DNA of 64,000 nucleotides from Lonicera japonica (Eukaryota; Streptophyta; Magnoliopsida; Dipsacales; Caprifoliaceae), in NCBI GenBank assembly GCA_021464415.1, contig CM038464.1:56781328-56845327 (forward strand), in the 5' to 3' direction. This document shows, one piece after another, positions 46,141-57,300 of this stretch (position 1 is its first letter; the number at the start of each line of letters is the position of its first letter). Below the pieces are notes generated by a model, which saw only the letters and a program-made list of their open reading frames with translations, did not search any database and had not been told where the DNA came from. A program made the translations under genes and the position numbers.

Positions 46141-49100
46141 ATGGATCCCGCACAGCCGAATCGACTTGAGGGTGACCAGAAGGAGGTCACTTTTACCGAC
46201 GCTCAGGGTGTTCTCCGTTGCAGTCCTCATCATGACGACTGGGAGGACCTTGATTGGTATGGTGAGGACGGGGTGGACCGCGGTCGGGCGGTGGTCTACC
46301 GAGACGTTACCCGGGCTGCTCCGATTTTGGATGTTCCGTGGCTTTTGATGGAGCCTGTTTCTCACGAGATCCGTCGACGGTCTCTAGTATGTCTTTTTTG
46401 AAGTTCCTTTGTTTTGTGTATTTATTCGTTCTCTTATTCCTATTGTTTCCTGCATGTATTTTAAACAATGTTAGTATGCATGTCTGCCTAGAAATAACGT
46501 CCGATTTAGTGAACACATACTTTTACTTGTGATACCTCTTTGGATTTGGAAAATTACATAATTTACCCCTATAACCCTATAACTCTCATAATTACACCAA
46601 AGTACCCTCAGGTTTTGAAAATTACATAATTTACCCTTATAGCCCTATAATTCTCATAATTACACCAAAGTACCCTCAGGTTTTAAAAATTACATAATTT
46701 ACCCCTATAGCCCTATATCTCTCATAATTACACCAAAGTACCCTCAGATTTTGGAAATTACATAATTTACCCCTATAGCCCTATATCTCTCATAATTGCA
46801 CCAAAGTACCCTCAGGTTTCGGAAAATTTTATAATTTACCCTTATAGCCCTATAACTCTCATAATTACACCAAAGTACCCTCAGGTTTTGGAAAATTTAC
46901 ATAATTTACCCCTATAACCTTATATCTCTCATAATTACACCAAAGTACCCTCAGGTTTGGAAAATTACATAATTTACCCTTATAACCCTATATCTCTCAT
47001 AATTACACCAAAGTACCCTTAGATTTGGAAAATTACATAATTTTACCCCTATAACCCTATATCTTTCATAATTACACCAAAGTACCCTCAAGTTTTGGAA
47101 ATTACATAATTTACCCCTATAACCCTATATCTCTCATAATTACACCAAAGTACCCTCAGGTTTTGGAAAATCACATAATTTACCCTTATAGCCCTATAAC
47201 TCTCATAATTACACCAAAGTACCCTCAGGTTTTGAAAATTACATAATTTACCCCTATAGCCCTATAACTCTCATAATTACACCAAAGTACCCTCAGGTTT
47301 TGGAAATTTAAACCCTTATAGCCCTTACATCATAATTACACCAAAGTACCCTCAAGTTTTGGAAAATTACATAATTTACCCTTATAGCCCTATAACTCTC
47401 ATAATTACACCAGTAACCCTATATTGATTATATACATCACTCTTGTTGTCTACAGTGGGTTAGCCGAGGTTGGGGTTCTCCCAACACTATTTCTCCGGAG
47501 TGGCGATAGGCACCGGCCCCTGTCCAGGAGTTGCTCCTTGCGACTCCATTCGGTCCTCTTTTCGATGCCCTCCCGGAGCGGGTATCTAGGGCAGCTGTGT
47601 TGGTGTCGGCTCTGGCCTGCCACTGGTGGGACACCACTCATACCTTCCACTGGAGTTGGGGGGAGATGACGATGACCCCCCTTGACTTATTTGCTTTGAC
47701 CGGGATTCTTTCAGGGGGAGCCCCCGTACATATCGATGTCTCCTTGCGCCTGACAGCAGAGGGCATTGTTGGTGCACTTGGATGGTTCCCAGAGCGACGA
47801 AGTTCTGGAGATACGATTTCCTGGGCGGTATTGGTTACGTGGCTAGCCACAAAGAGAGCCCGGTTAGTTGCTTCAGGGGTGCCGATGACCCGTCAGGAGG
47901 CGTACCAGTATGCTCACGCCCTTCTTCTACTAACGCTCCAAGATTTGTTCGAGGCACGTGGGGGGGACACGGCCCATCTCTGGTGGTTGCCTTATTTTCA
48001 GGACTTTAGCATCATGTTCGACTACGACTGGGGCGGCTTTATCCTTGCCTTCCTTTATGACGCCATGGACCAGGTTTTCCGTCATTTGGCCCTGAACCTC
48101 AAGGGCTTTTTTTTGCTATGGGAGGTACATACTTTTGTTCCCTTATCTTTACTTTAGTCCCTTACATATTATCTGTTGATTGTTGCTGACATTCTTTATG
48201 TCCCTCTTCAGAGTTGGTTCGTGGCGTATACCCGTCTGGGTCGCGCCCAGGTGGATCTCCTCGTTGAGAACGAGGACCAGTTTCCCTTTCTCCGCCGATT
48301 CATCGCGGGAAACTACAGGGCTCCCTATGTATACCAGACTCAGGAGACCGGAGCTGCTGCCGTCCATGACCTGCTGGAGGAGCAGGTAAATATCTTAGTA
48401 TTCTTTCTTTTCAAGTAGATAAATAGTAAATGGAATACAAATAACTGAAATAAAATCTTGTTTTTGTTTAGATTGAGTGGGCCCCCTGGGGTGATCTGGG
48501 TCTCCACTTTGGATACGGCCAAGCTCTGACTGCCTCGAGGACCAGGCGGCTTATCCGGGATGAGTACGGCCTTTATTTCTATTTGGGCGAGAGAGTCATT
48601 CGCCAGCACACACCGGCCCAGTGGCCCTGAGTTCCCCTATTTTCGTCGGTTCTGATGAGGCAGACGGGTGAGATCGGCCCGGTGACGGTGCAGGCGTTGG
48701 TTGATGGGCTCGGTTTTTAGACGTTTACTGAGGAGGGGGACTATACTGCCTTCGTTGCCCGTTACTTGATGAGGGAGCCGAAGGGGACTCGGGGACGGGT
48801 CTTCTACGAGAGGTACCGGGCGTTGGGAGGTGATCCCAACTATATACGAGGGCAGACTCACTTGTCCAGGATGGTCCCCGGTCATCTGCCGCCTGTTCCT
48901 GATCAGAGGGACAACCTTTTGGACTCCGACGATGATGACCCTGAGGGAGAGAGGGGTATCCCTGCTGGCGCTGAGGGAGGCAATGATAGGCCCGAGGGAG
49001 GTGATGATAGACCCGAGGGCGGTGAGGGAGGTGGGACGGCGGCTGTTCCAGAGCAGCCTCCTCAGATAACGCCTAGAGAGGAGCAGCCTGCTGAGGATTT

Positions 49101-50058
49101 TGAGTTCCCCACCGGTCCGTTGGTATCCCCGGGGGTAGTTTTTGATGCTACGGAGGCTGTTGAGAGAGTGGGAGCAGCCTTTTCTGAGCGATCCTGGAGC
49201 CTGCGGACCTTGGGGTCGACTATGAGCAATTTGGACGGACCCCTCCTGCTGCTGCGACTACTCCTTCTAGCGGGGTTCTGCCTCTGAGAGCGATGACCGC
49301 TGTGGATCCTCCGGGTGTTCGTACTTACGCTACACTGACTCTGCTTCCGTCGACTGTTATGGGCCCTCCAGCCCGATCTCCGGGTCTCGGGGGTTCTTCT
49401 TCCCGGCCTCCTCTGTTCCCGATCCGCGAGGAGGGTGGGTCCACTTTTGCTGTTATACCGGAGGGTTCGTCTGTTCATCCGATAGACCTGTCGCCTTTTC
49501 CCCAGGATATCTCTTATGTGGGTGTCGGTCTACGTCGGTATACGGTGCCCGAGTATCCTCTTCCTGAGGATACGTTCGACTACTTGGGTGGTCGCCCTGA
49601 TGATGAGGTACATGCTTCCTTCCATATCCTTTCATATTCATATTTATTTATTTTAACTGTGCTGATTCTCTTATCTTATGTCTTTCACAGCGGGTGAGTG
49701 TACGGGTGACAGATCTGAGGGCTTGGCATGCCCAGTATCTCTACAGCTGAAACCTGCTCCAATACGTTGGTCGAGACCCCACGATATACATGCGCGATTA
49801 CCAGAGGGCGATCGACGTATCTCTTCGGGTGGACGACCCTCTGTCCTCTTCTCGTGCTCGGACCGAGTCTCGAAGGAGCAGCAGCCTGACCTTCGGCATT
49901 CTCGGTCCTCGGTGATTCGCCCTACAGCACCGGTCCAGTCAACAGGGCCTTCTCAGGCAGCAGTTCCCTCTCATCCGGATGTCCCAGCGGTCGATCCTAC
50001 TCCGGAGGAGGGTTCGGGTGATAGTGGGAGCGTGTCGAAGCGCGCCCGGATAGATTAG
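46141..50058 (+). pseudogene. plant mobile domain (PMD/MAIN-like) gene carried antisense in element A
   Basis: Five exons with good splice sites: 46141-46386, 47456-48124, 48212-48385, 48472-49607 and 49691-50058. Exon 2 holds the PMD signature, HWWDTTHTFHWSWGEMTMTP followed by LDLFALTGI. Exon 3 has WFVAYTRLGRAQVDLLVEN. Exon 4 is acidic and Gly/Pro-rich, and the C-terminus is basic. PMD proteins in plants include MAIN/MAIL factors linked to transposon silencing, and many PMD genes are transposon-borne. Breaks: stops at 47507 (TAG), 48628 (TGA), 48718 (TAG) and 49748 (TGA), a one-base loss near 49196, and another frame change in exon 5. It is therefore dead as a protein gene, although splice sites and promoter survive. 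Intron 1 holds a satellite-like array. Confidence 0.78.
46553..47415. repeat. ~69-bp tandem repeat inside PMD intron 1
   Basis: About 12 copies of a unit containing GGAAAATTACATAATTTACC, CCTATAACCCTATATCTCTC and ATAATTACACCAAAGTACCC. Copies differ by scattered substitutions. It fills most of intron 1 and is removed by splicing from the antisense transcript, but it stays in the element's genomic RNA. Confidence 0.88.
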
Positions 50059-50382
50059 CTTTTCTTTTCCTGTATTTAGTTAGTTCGGACAGATATGTAG
50101 TTTTTATTTCTAGATATTTGATATAGTTTCTTGAAAACTGTTCTTTTATTTTTTTATAAAAATCTTTATTTGTGTCTGATGATGCGTTTTTTATTCCTTA
50201 TCTGTGATGAAAAGGTAATAATTACGTGAATTGATAATTTTAGGAGCCATACCTTGTAATGTGGCGATACTTAGGGTTCCTGCAAAAGAACAGAGTGAGC
50301 ACAGTGCATGCAGAAGTGATTCTTTTGGCAAGAATGACTCTTATGTGTAAGAACAGCAAAAATAGGGTGACACAAAAGGGGA

Positions 50383-50464
50383 TTGTCGCGCGACAATCCC
50401 TCCTAGATGTGGGTTTGTCGCGCGACAAACAGGCACATGACCCTCTTCTTTTTTGCTATAAATA
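50383..50464 (+). promoter_or_regulatory. promoter of antisense DUF7745 gene (A)
   Basis: Two perfect TTGTCGCGCGACAA palindromes (50383-50396 and 50415-50428) precede TATAAATA at 50457-50464. The ATG is at 50502. The 50059-50382 gap between the PMD gene and this promoter shows nothing else. Confidence 0.8.
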
Positions 50465-50501
50465 CACCCATCTTCCTTCCTTCATCCATACACCTTCCAA
50501 A

Positions 50502-51741
50502 ATGTCTTCTTATCGCACAAATTCTGATTTTTCTTATGTTGAAGCTCGAGATACCCTGATATCTTCTGAGAATGGTTTGAACTTTAGTGTTTTTAGCCCC
50601 TTAGCGGGCTAGTGCCATCATCCTATAGATTTTTCCTTTTTGTTGGGCGCTTTGTATTTCTGGAGCCCTGCGGATCATCTTTTTCGTTTCGGGCTAGATG
50701 AGCTCTGCCCGACTTATGAAGAGTTCTCCTGGTTGTTGCGTTCTGATGTTTGTCTTCCGATGGCTGTTCCCATAGAAAAGATTGGTCCTCGAGACATGCT
50801 GATTGCCCTGTTGGCCATTCCCCAAGCGGCCTGTGATGGTTTCATTATCGACGGGCTTCTTGATCTCCACAAAATAGTGAGGTTCTTCCATCGTTATGAA
50901 GAGAGAGCCTCTTATAGCGTGTGGCATACTGCGGCGGCCTTGATCTGTCTTGTTTCTGATATGCTACTGGTGACGGGCTCTTCCCGTGTTGACCCAACTA
51001 TTCTGAGTCTGATTTATCATGCTAGGAATGGGGAGTCCATAGTGCCTATCGTTCTTACAGAGACTCTGAATGGCCTAGATGATCTTCAAAGGGGAGCCTC
51101 ACCCTTTTTCAAGGGAAGCCCTCGTTTGTTATACATGTGGCTGCTGGAGCGTTTTCGATCAGTGGGTTTCAACGGGGTGCGGCTTGACAACCCGACGCAC
51201 TTTTTCCGTCGTCCCCTCTTTGGTGCTTTGACCATGTCTTCCTCTAATTGGACGATGTGGTTTTCGGAGAACTTTTGGGCTATCCGGTGGAACATTTCTT
51301 GGTGGAAGCTGAGGGTGATGGTGCTTAGTACAGGGGGTCAGAACTATGTTCGGCTCCGCGGGCTCTGGTTTACCTCCTTTTATCTCCCAGGACGTCTTCT
51401 TCGGCAGTTCAATGTTCCTCAGGACATTCCCCTTGGTCTGAACAACTTCTCCTTTGAGTCTAAATTTGTGACCCCGCATGTTTCTTTATCGGTAGAGAGG
51501 ATGTGGCGTGCTCGACTGACTCGTCAGTTCAACTATGCCCATTTCGGTATTACCAGGCCCCTCTGGGCTGACATCATCTGTTCTCGTTGGGGGGTCTTTG
51601 GAAGGGGAGCTAATTGATGATCCCTTCAAAATGGAATGGTTCCGATTTATGGATTCTGAGCCTTCAAAAGAGAACATTGTCTTTGCGTACCAGATTTTGG
51701 ATGAGGCTCGAATTGATTTGGCTATTGAGGACCCTGCTTAG
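50502..51741 (+). pseudogene. DUF7745-type gene carried antisense in element A
   Basis: Single exon. The landmarks FWSPADHLFRFGLDELCPTY then EEFSWLLRSD, and LTETLNGLDDL, are those of the plant DUF7745 family (pattern FWDPxxxxFxxGxxDLxPTxEEYxxL). Function is unknown; members are widespread in plant genomes and often repeat-associated. Two lesions are visible: TAG at 50610-50612 (codon 37, where B's copy has Trp) and a one-base length change at the G run near 51590. Apart from these it aligns without gaps to B's copy. The stop at 51739 lies 234 bp from the end of pol on the other strand, tail to tail. Confidence 0.78.
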
Positions 51742-51975
51742 CCAACCCCCAGGGATTAGGTTTTTTTGTATGTTGTATCTCCTTTGTAACTTTCAGTGTT
51801 CTGAACCACCTTAATAATATATGAAAGAAGGTTTATGGGAAATAAATTTCTTTACAATGTTTTAAACAGGGCCTGAAGTCACTTCTCAGGTTGCCTACAT
51901 TCCCCCCTTTTTTATTTTCTAAAAACACAATTTCGAGTTGGGGCTCAGGTTTACGTAGTTCTTATCTATACATAT

Positions 51976-53520
51976 CTATTGATAATACTTCTTCAGTCGA
52001 TCCAGGTTGACTGGTGAATATAGTAACTGCCCGTCTAAGTCAGTGAGTATAACGGCACCCCCTGTATCAATCTCTTTGACGATGTATGGCCCTGTCCACT
52101 TTTGCTCGAACTTCCCTTTTGGGTCTCTGGCTGGCTCTCGAATTTCTTTTAGCATGATGTCGTTCTCATTGATACCCCGCGTCTTAACTTTCTGGTTAAA
52201 TGCTCGAGCAATTCTCTTCTGATACCCTTGGTGGTGGTATGCGATTTTCAATCTCTTTTCATCTAGTAGGGCCAGCTCGTTATAACGTGCCTGGGCCCAC
52301 TCCAGTTCATTGACTTAGTTCTCTAGAATTACTCTGATAGAGGGGACCTCTAACTTAACAGGGAGGACTATTTCCATCCCGTACGTAAGTGAAAATGGGG
52401 TAGCCCCGGTGGAGACTCTCTCAGTGGTGCGGTACCCCCACAATGCATATGGTAATTTCTCGGGCCAGTCTCGACAGGTGTCGGTCATCTTGCTTAGGAT
52501 ACTCTTCAGGTTCTTGTTAGCGGCCTCTACTGCCCCATTGGTTTGCGGTCTATACGCCGAAGATCTGTGTCGGGTGATACCGTATTCTTCCATGACTGTA
52601 TTAGCCTCTCCTTCGAAGTGAGTGCCATTGTCTGAGATGATCTCATGTGGGACCCCATACCGACAGATGATATTTTTCCTGATGAATCGGGCAACTTTCC
52701 TGGCGTCAAGGGTTTGGAAAGACTCGGCTTCTACCCATTTGGTGAAGTAATCGATGGCCACCAGTATGAACTCATGGCCGTTGCTGGCTTTGGGTAAAAT
52801 CTTCCCAATGACGTCGATTCCCCAGGTTGCGAAAGGCCAGGGAGCAGTCATATTGTACAATTTTTTTGGAGGAAGTTTCTGAGATTTAGCGTAAATTTGG
52901 CACTTGTGGCAACGGCGTACGTGGTTAACGCAGTCGTTCTGCAGGGTAGACCAGTAATAACCTTGTCTGATGATTTTGCGGGCAAGTGTATGGCCGCTCA
53001 TATGGGGTCCACAATCGCCCCCATGTATCTGATCCATTATTTTGACAGATTCTTCTTCAGTGAGACATTGGAGATGGGCTCCGTCGTAGTTCCTCTTATA
53101 CAGCCTTCCGGCGCAAAGTATGAATCTTGATGCTAATCTTCTGAGTGTAACCCGTGTTCTCTTGTCCGCTTTCTCGGGATACTGATGATTTTTCAACAGG
53201 TTCCAGATGTCGTAAAACCAAACGGTTAAGTCCCCGCTCTCTTCATTCTCTACCTCAAGGGCCATGCAGTGTGCTGGTTCTGATATTCTTTGCACTGTAA
53301 GAGTTATTTCTTCCATCCCCTCTGGGATGTCGATCATGGATGCAAGGGTTGCTAGTGCGTCAGCAAAGCTATTTTGTGACATGGGGACATAGTAAAACTT
53401 CGAACGCTCAAATCTTCCTGCGACATCCTCCAGTCGGGCAAGGTAGGGGACTAACTTTTCATCTCTAATCTTCCATTCCTTCAGAACTTGGTGGACCACT
53501 AATGCTAAATCTCCGTATAC
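51976..53520 (-). pseudogene. pol 3' part of element A: RNase H end and integrase
   Basis: From 53520 the minus strand continues an RNase H domain in mid-motif (VYGDLALVVHQVLKEWKI). It goes on through the HHCC zinc region (HMSGHTLARKIIRQGYYW, CHKCQIYAK), the integrase core with WGIDVIGK, SDNGTHFEG and NGAVEAANK (complete D,D,E set), and a C-terminal KWTGPYIV module ending RLKKYYQ. One nonsense codon (TAA, 52313-52315) replaces a Gln found in B. The reading is cut at 53520 by B's LTR, removing RT, protease and Gag from this side. Confidence 0.85.
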
Positions 53521-54327
53521 TGTGAACACCCCAATCCACGACTCTCGTGCGAATACTGATTTTCTTTAAGCATCCTGCATTTATCATGAATCATCATACA
53601 TGTAGAAAGACTGATAGGAAAGACTCTAATTTTGGACGCGTTGGGAGTCTAAGATAACCCTTGGCACCTCCTAACCGCACCCCCTAGCCGCACGCCCAAC
53701 CGTACGGCTACCTGCCAGCCGTACGGCTGGCACACCCCTGTCGCACGCCCCAGCCGCACCCCATGCGGCTACCCCTGCGGTTGGCCTCTTTTGGAGCGTT
53801 TTTGGCGCAAATGTTGCTATAAATAGGACCCTTGGGATCCCATTTTGGGATCATCAACATTGAATAGTATTTTTGGTAAGTAGGAGCTTTGTCAAAGTCT
53901 CTAGAAAGTCATTTTTAGAGAAATTCTGAGAGAGAAGGCTAGTGAGAGAGAAGGCTAGTGAGAGAAAGCTTTAGAGAGAGAAAGCTCTAGAGAGAGAAAG
54001 CTCTAGAGAGAGAAGGAAGTCAAGGCAAAGTCCTCCTATCTTCTTCAAAGCGCAACAGGTATAACTTTCTACCAAATCCTTAATTTCAGTACTGCATTTA
54101 ATTTCAATTTTAATACAGAAAATTAGATAACTTGCAAAGAAGTTCATTGCTTTCAAAACAAATCCTTTCTAAGTTTTACAAGAAATCTAAAACCTGTTTT
54201 GACACGTTTTCAAAACAAACAAAAATACAAAAACAGTTTCCAAAAGAATGGAACTACGAGACTCTGATTTCATTCTACGAATGAATACGTAGGCGCTCGC
54301 AAAGCTCCGTTACCGAATCCCGAAGAT
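53521..54327 (+). mobile_element. 5' LTR and leader of element B
   Basis: The LTR starts at 53521. Its 3' boundary cannot be fixed without the other LTR, but it must lie before 54328. It contains (AGAGAGAAGGCT/AGAGAGAAAGCTCT) short repeats at 53930-54015. CAACAG|GTATAA near 54053-54065 could be a splice donor or the start of the leader. The block GAACTACGAGACTCTGATTT...ACGTAGGCGC at 54251-54297 recurs after pol. No primer-binding site was assigned. Confidence 0.65.
53671..53825 (+). promoter_or_regulatory. LTR promoter of B: palindrome array plus TATA
   Basis: CCAACCGTACGGCTA (53696-53710), the perfect palindrome CCAGCCGTACGGCTGG (53715-53730), and half-type copies (TAACCGCAC at 53672, CAGCCGCAC at 53751, TGCGGCTA and TGCGGTTGG up to about 53783) precede TATAAATA at 53818-53825. 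This motif is unrelated to the TGTCGCGCGACA motif of A, but it is placed the same way and recurs before B's antisense DUF7745 gene. Confidence 0.78.
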
Positions 54328-57300
54328 ATGTATCGAATGTTGATGAACTTGAACCAAAGCATGACCATGTTATTAAGTGACAATAAAAATACTCGTGCCA
54401 AGTTGGACGAGTTGGCTAAAGGGCGCATGACAGAATCACCAAGAGAAACTCCGGTTATTCTACCACCACCACCGCCACTCTCAGTTCATACCGAAGTACC
54501 ACCGCCGTATGAACAGTTGAACCAACCCAAACCCATGCCTGATCCGGTCGGCAATTGGTTACAACAAGACCTGACCAATCAAGCCCCTCCACAGATGCAA
54601 CCGATCCATGAACCATACCACGATCCGTATTATGACCCAATGAGAAGGCCCATGAGTATCCAAGGGGAGGGCCCCACGCCAATAGAAACTCACCGGGGGG
54701 ATAGAGACTTGTCTGAGCTTAAGGAGCAGTTGAAAGCACTTACCCAAAAAGTAGCTGAGAGTTCGAACGATTTGACCCAGATGCAAAGCTACAACTTATA
54801 CCCTGAGGCTCGTTATCCCGTGGGTTTTAAGATGCCCTCCATCCCAAAATTTACAGGCACTACACCACCAGAACTCCATCTGAAATCTTATGTCCGTTCA
54901 ATGAGAATTTATGATCTCGGTGAGGCTGAATTAGCCAATTCCTTTCACCTCACTTTGGCAGGACCGGCCCAGAGTTGGTTTTTGAACCTTGAAAAGCATC
55001 GTGTTAGATCATGGTCCGCCATTGTCCAAGAGTTTGTGTCACAGTACAAAACTAATGAGGAACTTAAAGTTACAAGGAAACATCTAGAGATGGCTAAGCA
55101 GAAGGAGAATGAGAGTATTAGTGAGTTTGTAACAAGATGGAGTGAACTGGCTGCCCAAATGGTGGAGCGCCTAGATGAAGAGGAACAACTCGGAATGATT
55201 GTGAAGAATTTGAAACCAGATATTCAGACCCAAATGGGACACCAGTTCTTTGGCAGGTTCAAAGCCCTACTCCACGTAGGTAACGGAATTGAGGAGGAAT
55301 TAGCCAAGCAGGCTGAAATCAAAAAGTCCGCTTCACAGTACAAGAAGACTTCCACGTCTGCCATCAATCAAGTTACGTCTTCTGGGTCCTACGGTCGGGG
55401 GTATTCCGGCAACCCCTTTGGTCAAAACTCTGTGAAAAACATTGGGGATTTGGGATATCGTAACAACAACAACAGTAATCTCAGGACATTTGATCAGAAT
55501 CGCTCACGAGATAGACATTTTTCGCAATTACCGGGACCGTTGGGAAAGGTTTTCGAACAACTGAAAGAAGCCGGGATTATGTATCCCATGAATCCGAGGC
55601 CATTACCACAACAGATACCACCTCATTGGAACATGAATGAACATTGCGAATATCACCAAGGTTTCGGACACACTACCAATAGTTGTATGGCCCTGCGGCA
55701 TACTATCCAGAACTTAATCGATAGCAAAAGAATTCCTGATCCGTCAGCCCCGAATGTCGCAAGGAATCCCCTTCCTAATCATCGGATCAATGCTATCGAG
55801 GAGGATTCAGATTTACCAGATCCTGTACTCTTGATTAAACCCGCCGGGAATATGGAAAATGCTGAAGTTTGGAAATTCAGTTGTCCAAAGCCTTCCCCCA
55901 CAGTCATTCAATATACTCCACCGAGGTCCCAGAAATCAGTTGAAGAAGTCGAGGATGAAACATTATTGGGGTTATCCGTTGATGAAACATGCACCATGCA
56001 GTCACAAGAGATGGTTAGCCCAAAAGTTATGGGCTGGATGAAACAAATGCAGTTCATGCCAGGTTTTGGGCTCGGTAAACAGAATCAAGGGATCGCCCAC
56101 TTTCCACAGTTTAAAGGCAACCCGAGGCGACAAGGGCTCGGGTATAACCAAGGAAAAACAATAAAAAAGGACACCCATCCAAGAAAGAATTGCTCACAGA
56201 TAAACATGATCGCCTTTGACTGGAATACAGTTTCGCAAGTCAATGAGGGGCCACCTTCAACTCCAGTTGAAACACCTAAAGGGGCAAGTGATCCAGTCGC
56301 GACATGGGTCCAACAATTGACCCGTTCTGGGAGAGTGTACCAACCGCCAAAAACCAAGCAACCTATTGATGTCGCTCTTCCCAACGAACATGCAAAAAAC
56401 CCGGAAGAAGGGCGTGTTGTTGAACAGTTAAAGAAAACACAAGCCCAAATTTCAATCTGGGGACTCCTGGTAGCATGCAAGCCACATCGTATGGCACTAA
56501 TGAGAATGTTAGATGAATCGGTTGTTCCTCTTGAAGCCACCCCAAATGAGTTAACAGCGATGATCGCTTCAATGGGGGTACAAAAACAAGTTCTTGGGTT
56601 TTCTGATGAAGATTTATCACCACTGGGTCGGGATCATAACCAAGCTCTACATATCACCGTTGTTGCTTATGGAATGTCTATACCGTACGTGCTTGTGGAT
56701 AACGGTTCTACAATTAACGTATGCCCGTTGAAAACTGCTGTTCGTTTGGGTATTGATTTAACTGCCATGGAAGAATCACCAGTCACAGTGCGAGCATACG
56801 ACAATACCAAGCGGGAGGTATTAGGTTCCGTCATGCTGAGTATGCAAATAGGACCGGCTTCATTCACCACTGAGTTTCAAGTCATAGATATCCCTTCGAG
56901 CTTTAATTTGTTATTAGGACGAGTTTGGTTGCATGAGGTTGGCGCACTGCCTTCTTCCCTTCATCAAAAAATGAAAATACCCTTCAACGGGGATATCATC
57001 ATCATCAAGGGAGATCCTGAAAGGGCAATAGTCCCAAAAAACTCGCCAGTATTGGGAATCGGAAGCCAAGATGTCCAACTCGGGGGATTTTCGTATGAGC
57101 CAAAGGTGCAAACTCTTACCACGCAGATTGTGAATTATCTGCCCCCTGATGATATGTCGACCATGAATACGCAAGTGATAAAGATGATGAGGAAAATGGA
57201 ATTTTTACCAGGGATTGGTTTGGGAAAATATCAAGCCGGCATTGCCCAAATGATCGAACCATTCCAACAACCGAGTCCTCTTGCTGGGTTGGGATATGTG

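Larger units (their letters stand above)
42526..53520 (-). mobile_element. Tat-lineage Ty3/gypsy element A (3' part)
   Basis: Minus-strand element read from right to left: pol from RNase H through integrase (53520-51976), a post-pol block (51970-51870), antisense DUF7745 gene (50502-51741 on +), antisense PMD gene (46141-50058 on +), 63-bp tandem repeats, a purine-rich tract and the 3' LTR (44203-42526). Its upstream part (5' LTR, gag, protease, RT) should lie beyond element B, outside the window. The pol break coincides exactly with the first base of B's LTR. A has several stop-generating transitions and is not autonomous. Confidence 0.85.

Noticed and set aside
46553..47415. Regularly spaced repeats reminiscent of a CRISPR array.
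   Set aside because: Units are contiguous and similar throughout with no unique spacers, in a eukaryotic intron with no cas genes.
47437..47850. Minus-strand frames opposite the PMD exon 2.
   Set aside because: Shadow frames of a GC-rich exon; splice sites, domain match and promoter all support the plus strand.
54249..54270. TGGAACTACGAGACTCTGAT as primer-binding site of element B.
   Set aside because: It begins with TGG, but I cannot match it to a specific tRNA 3' end, and the same text recurs after pol, which argues against a primer site.
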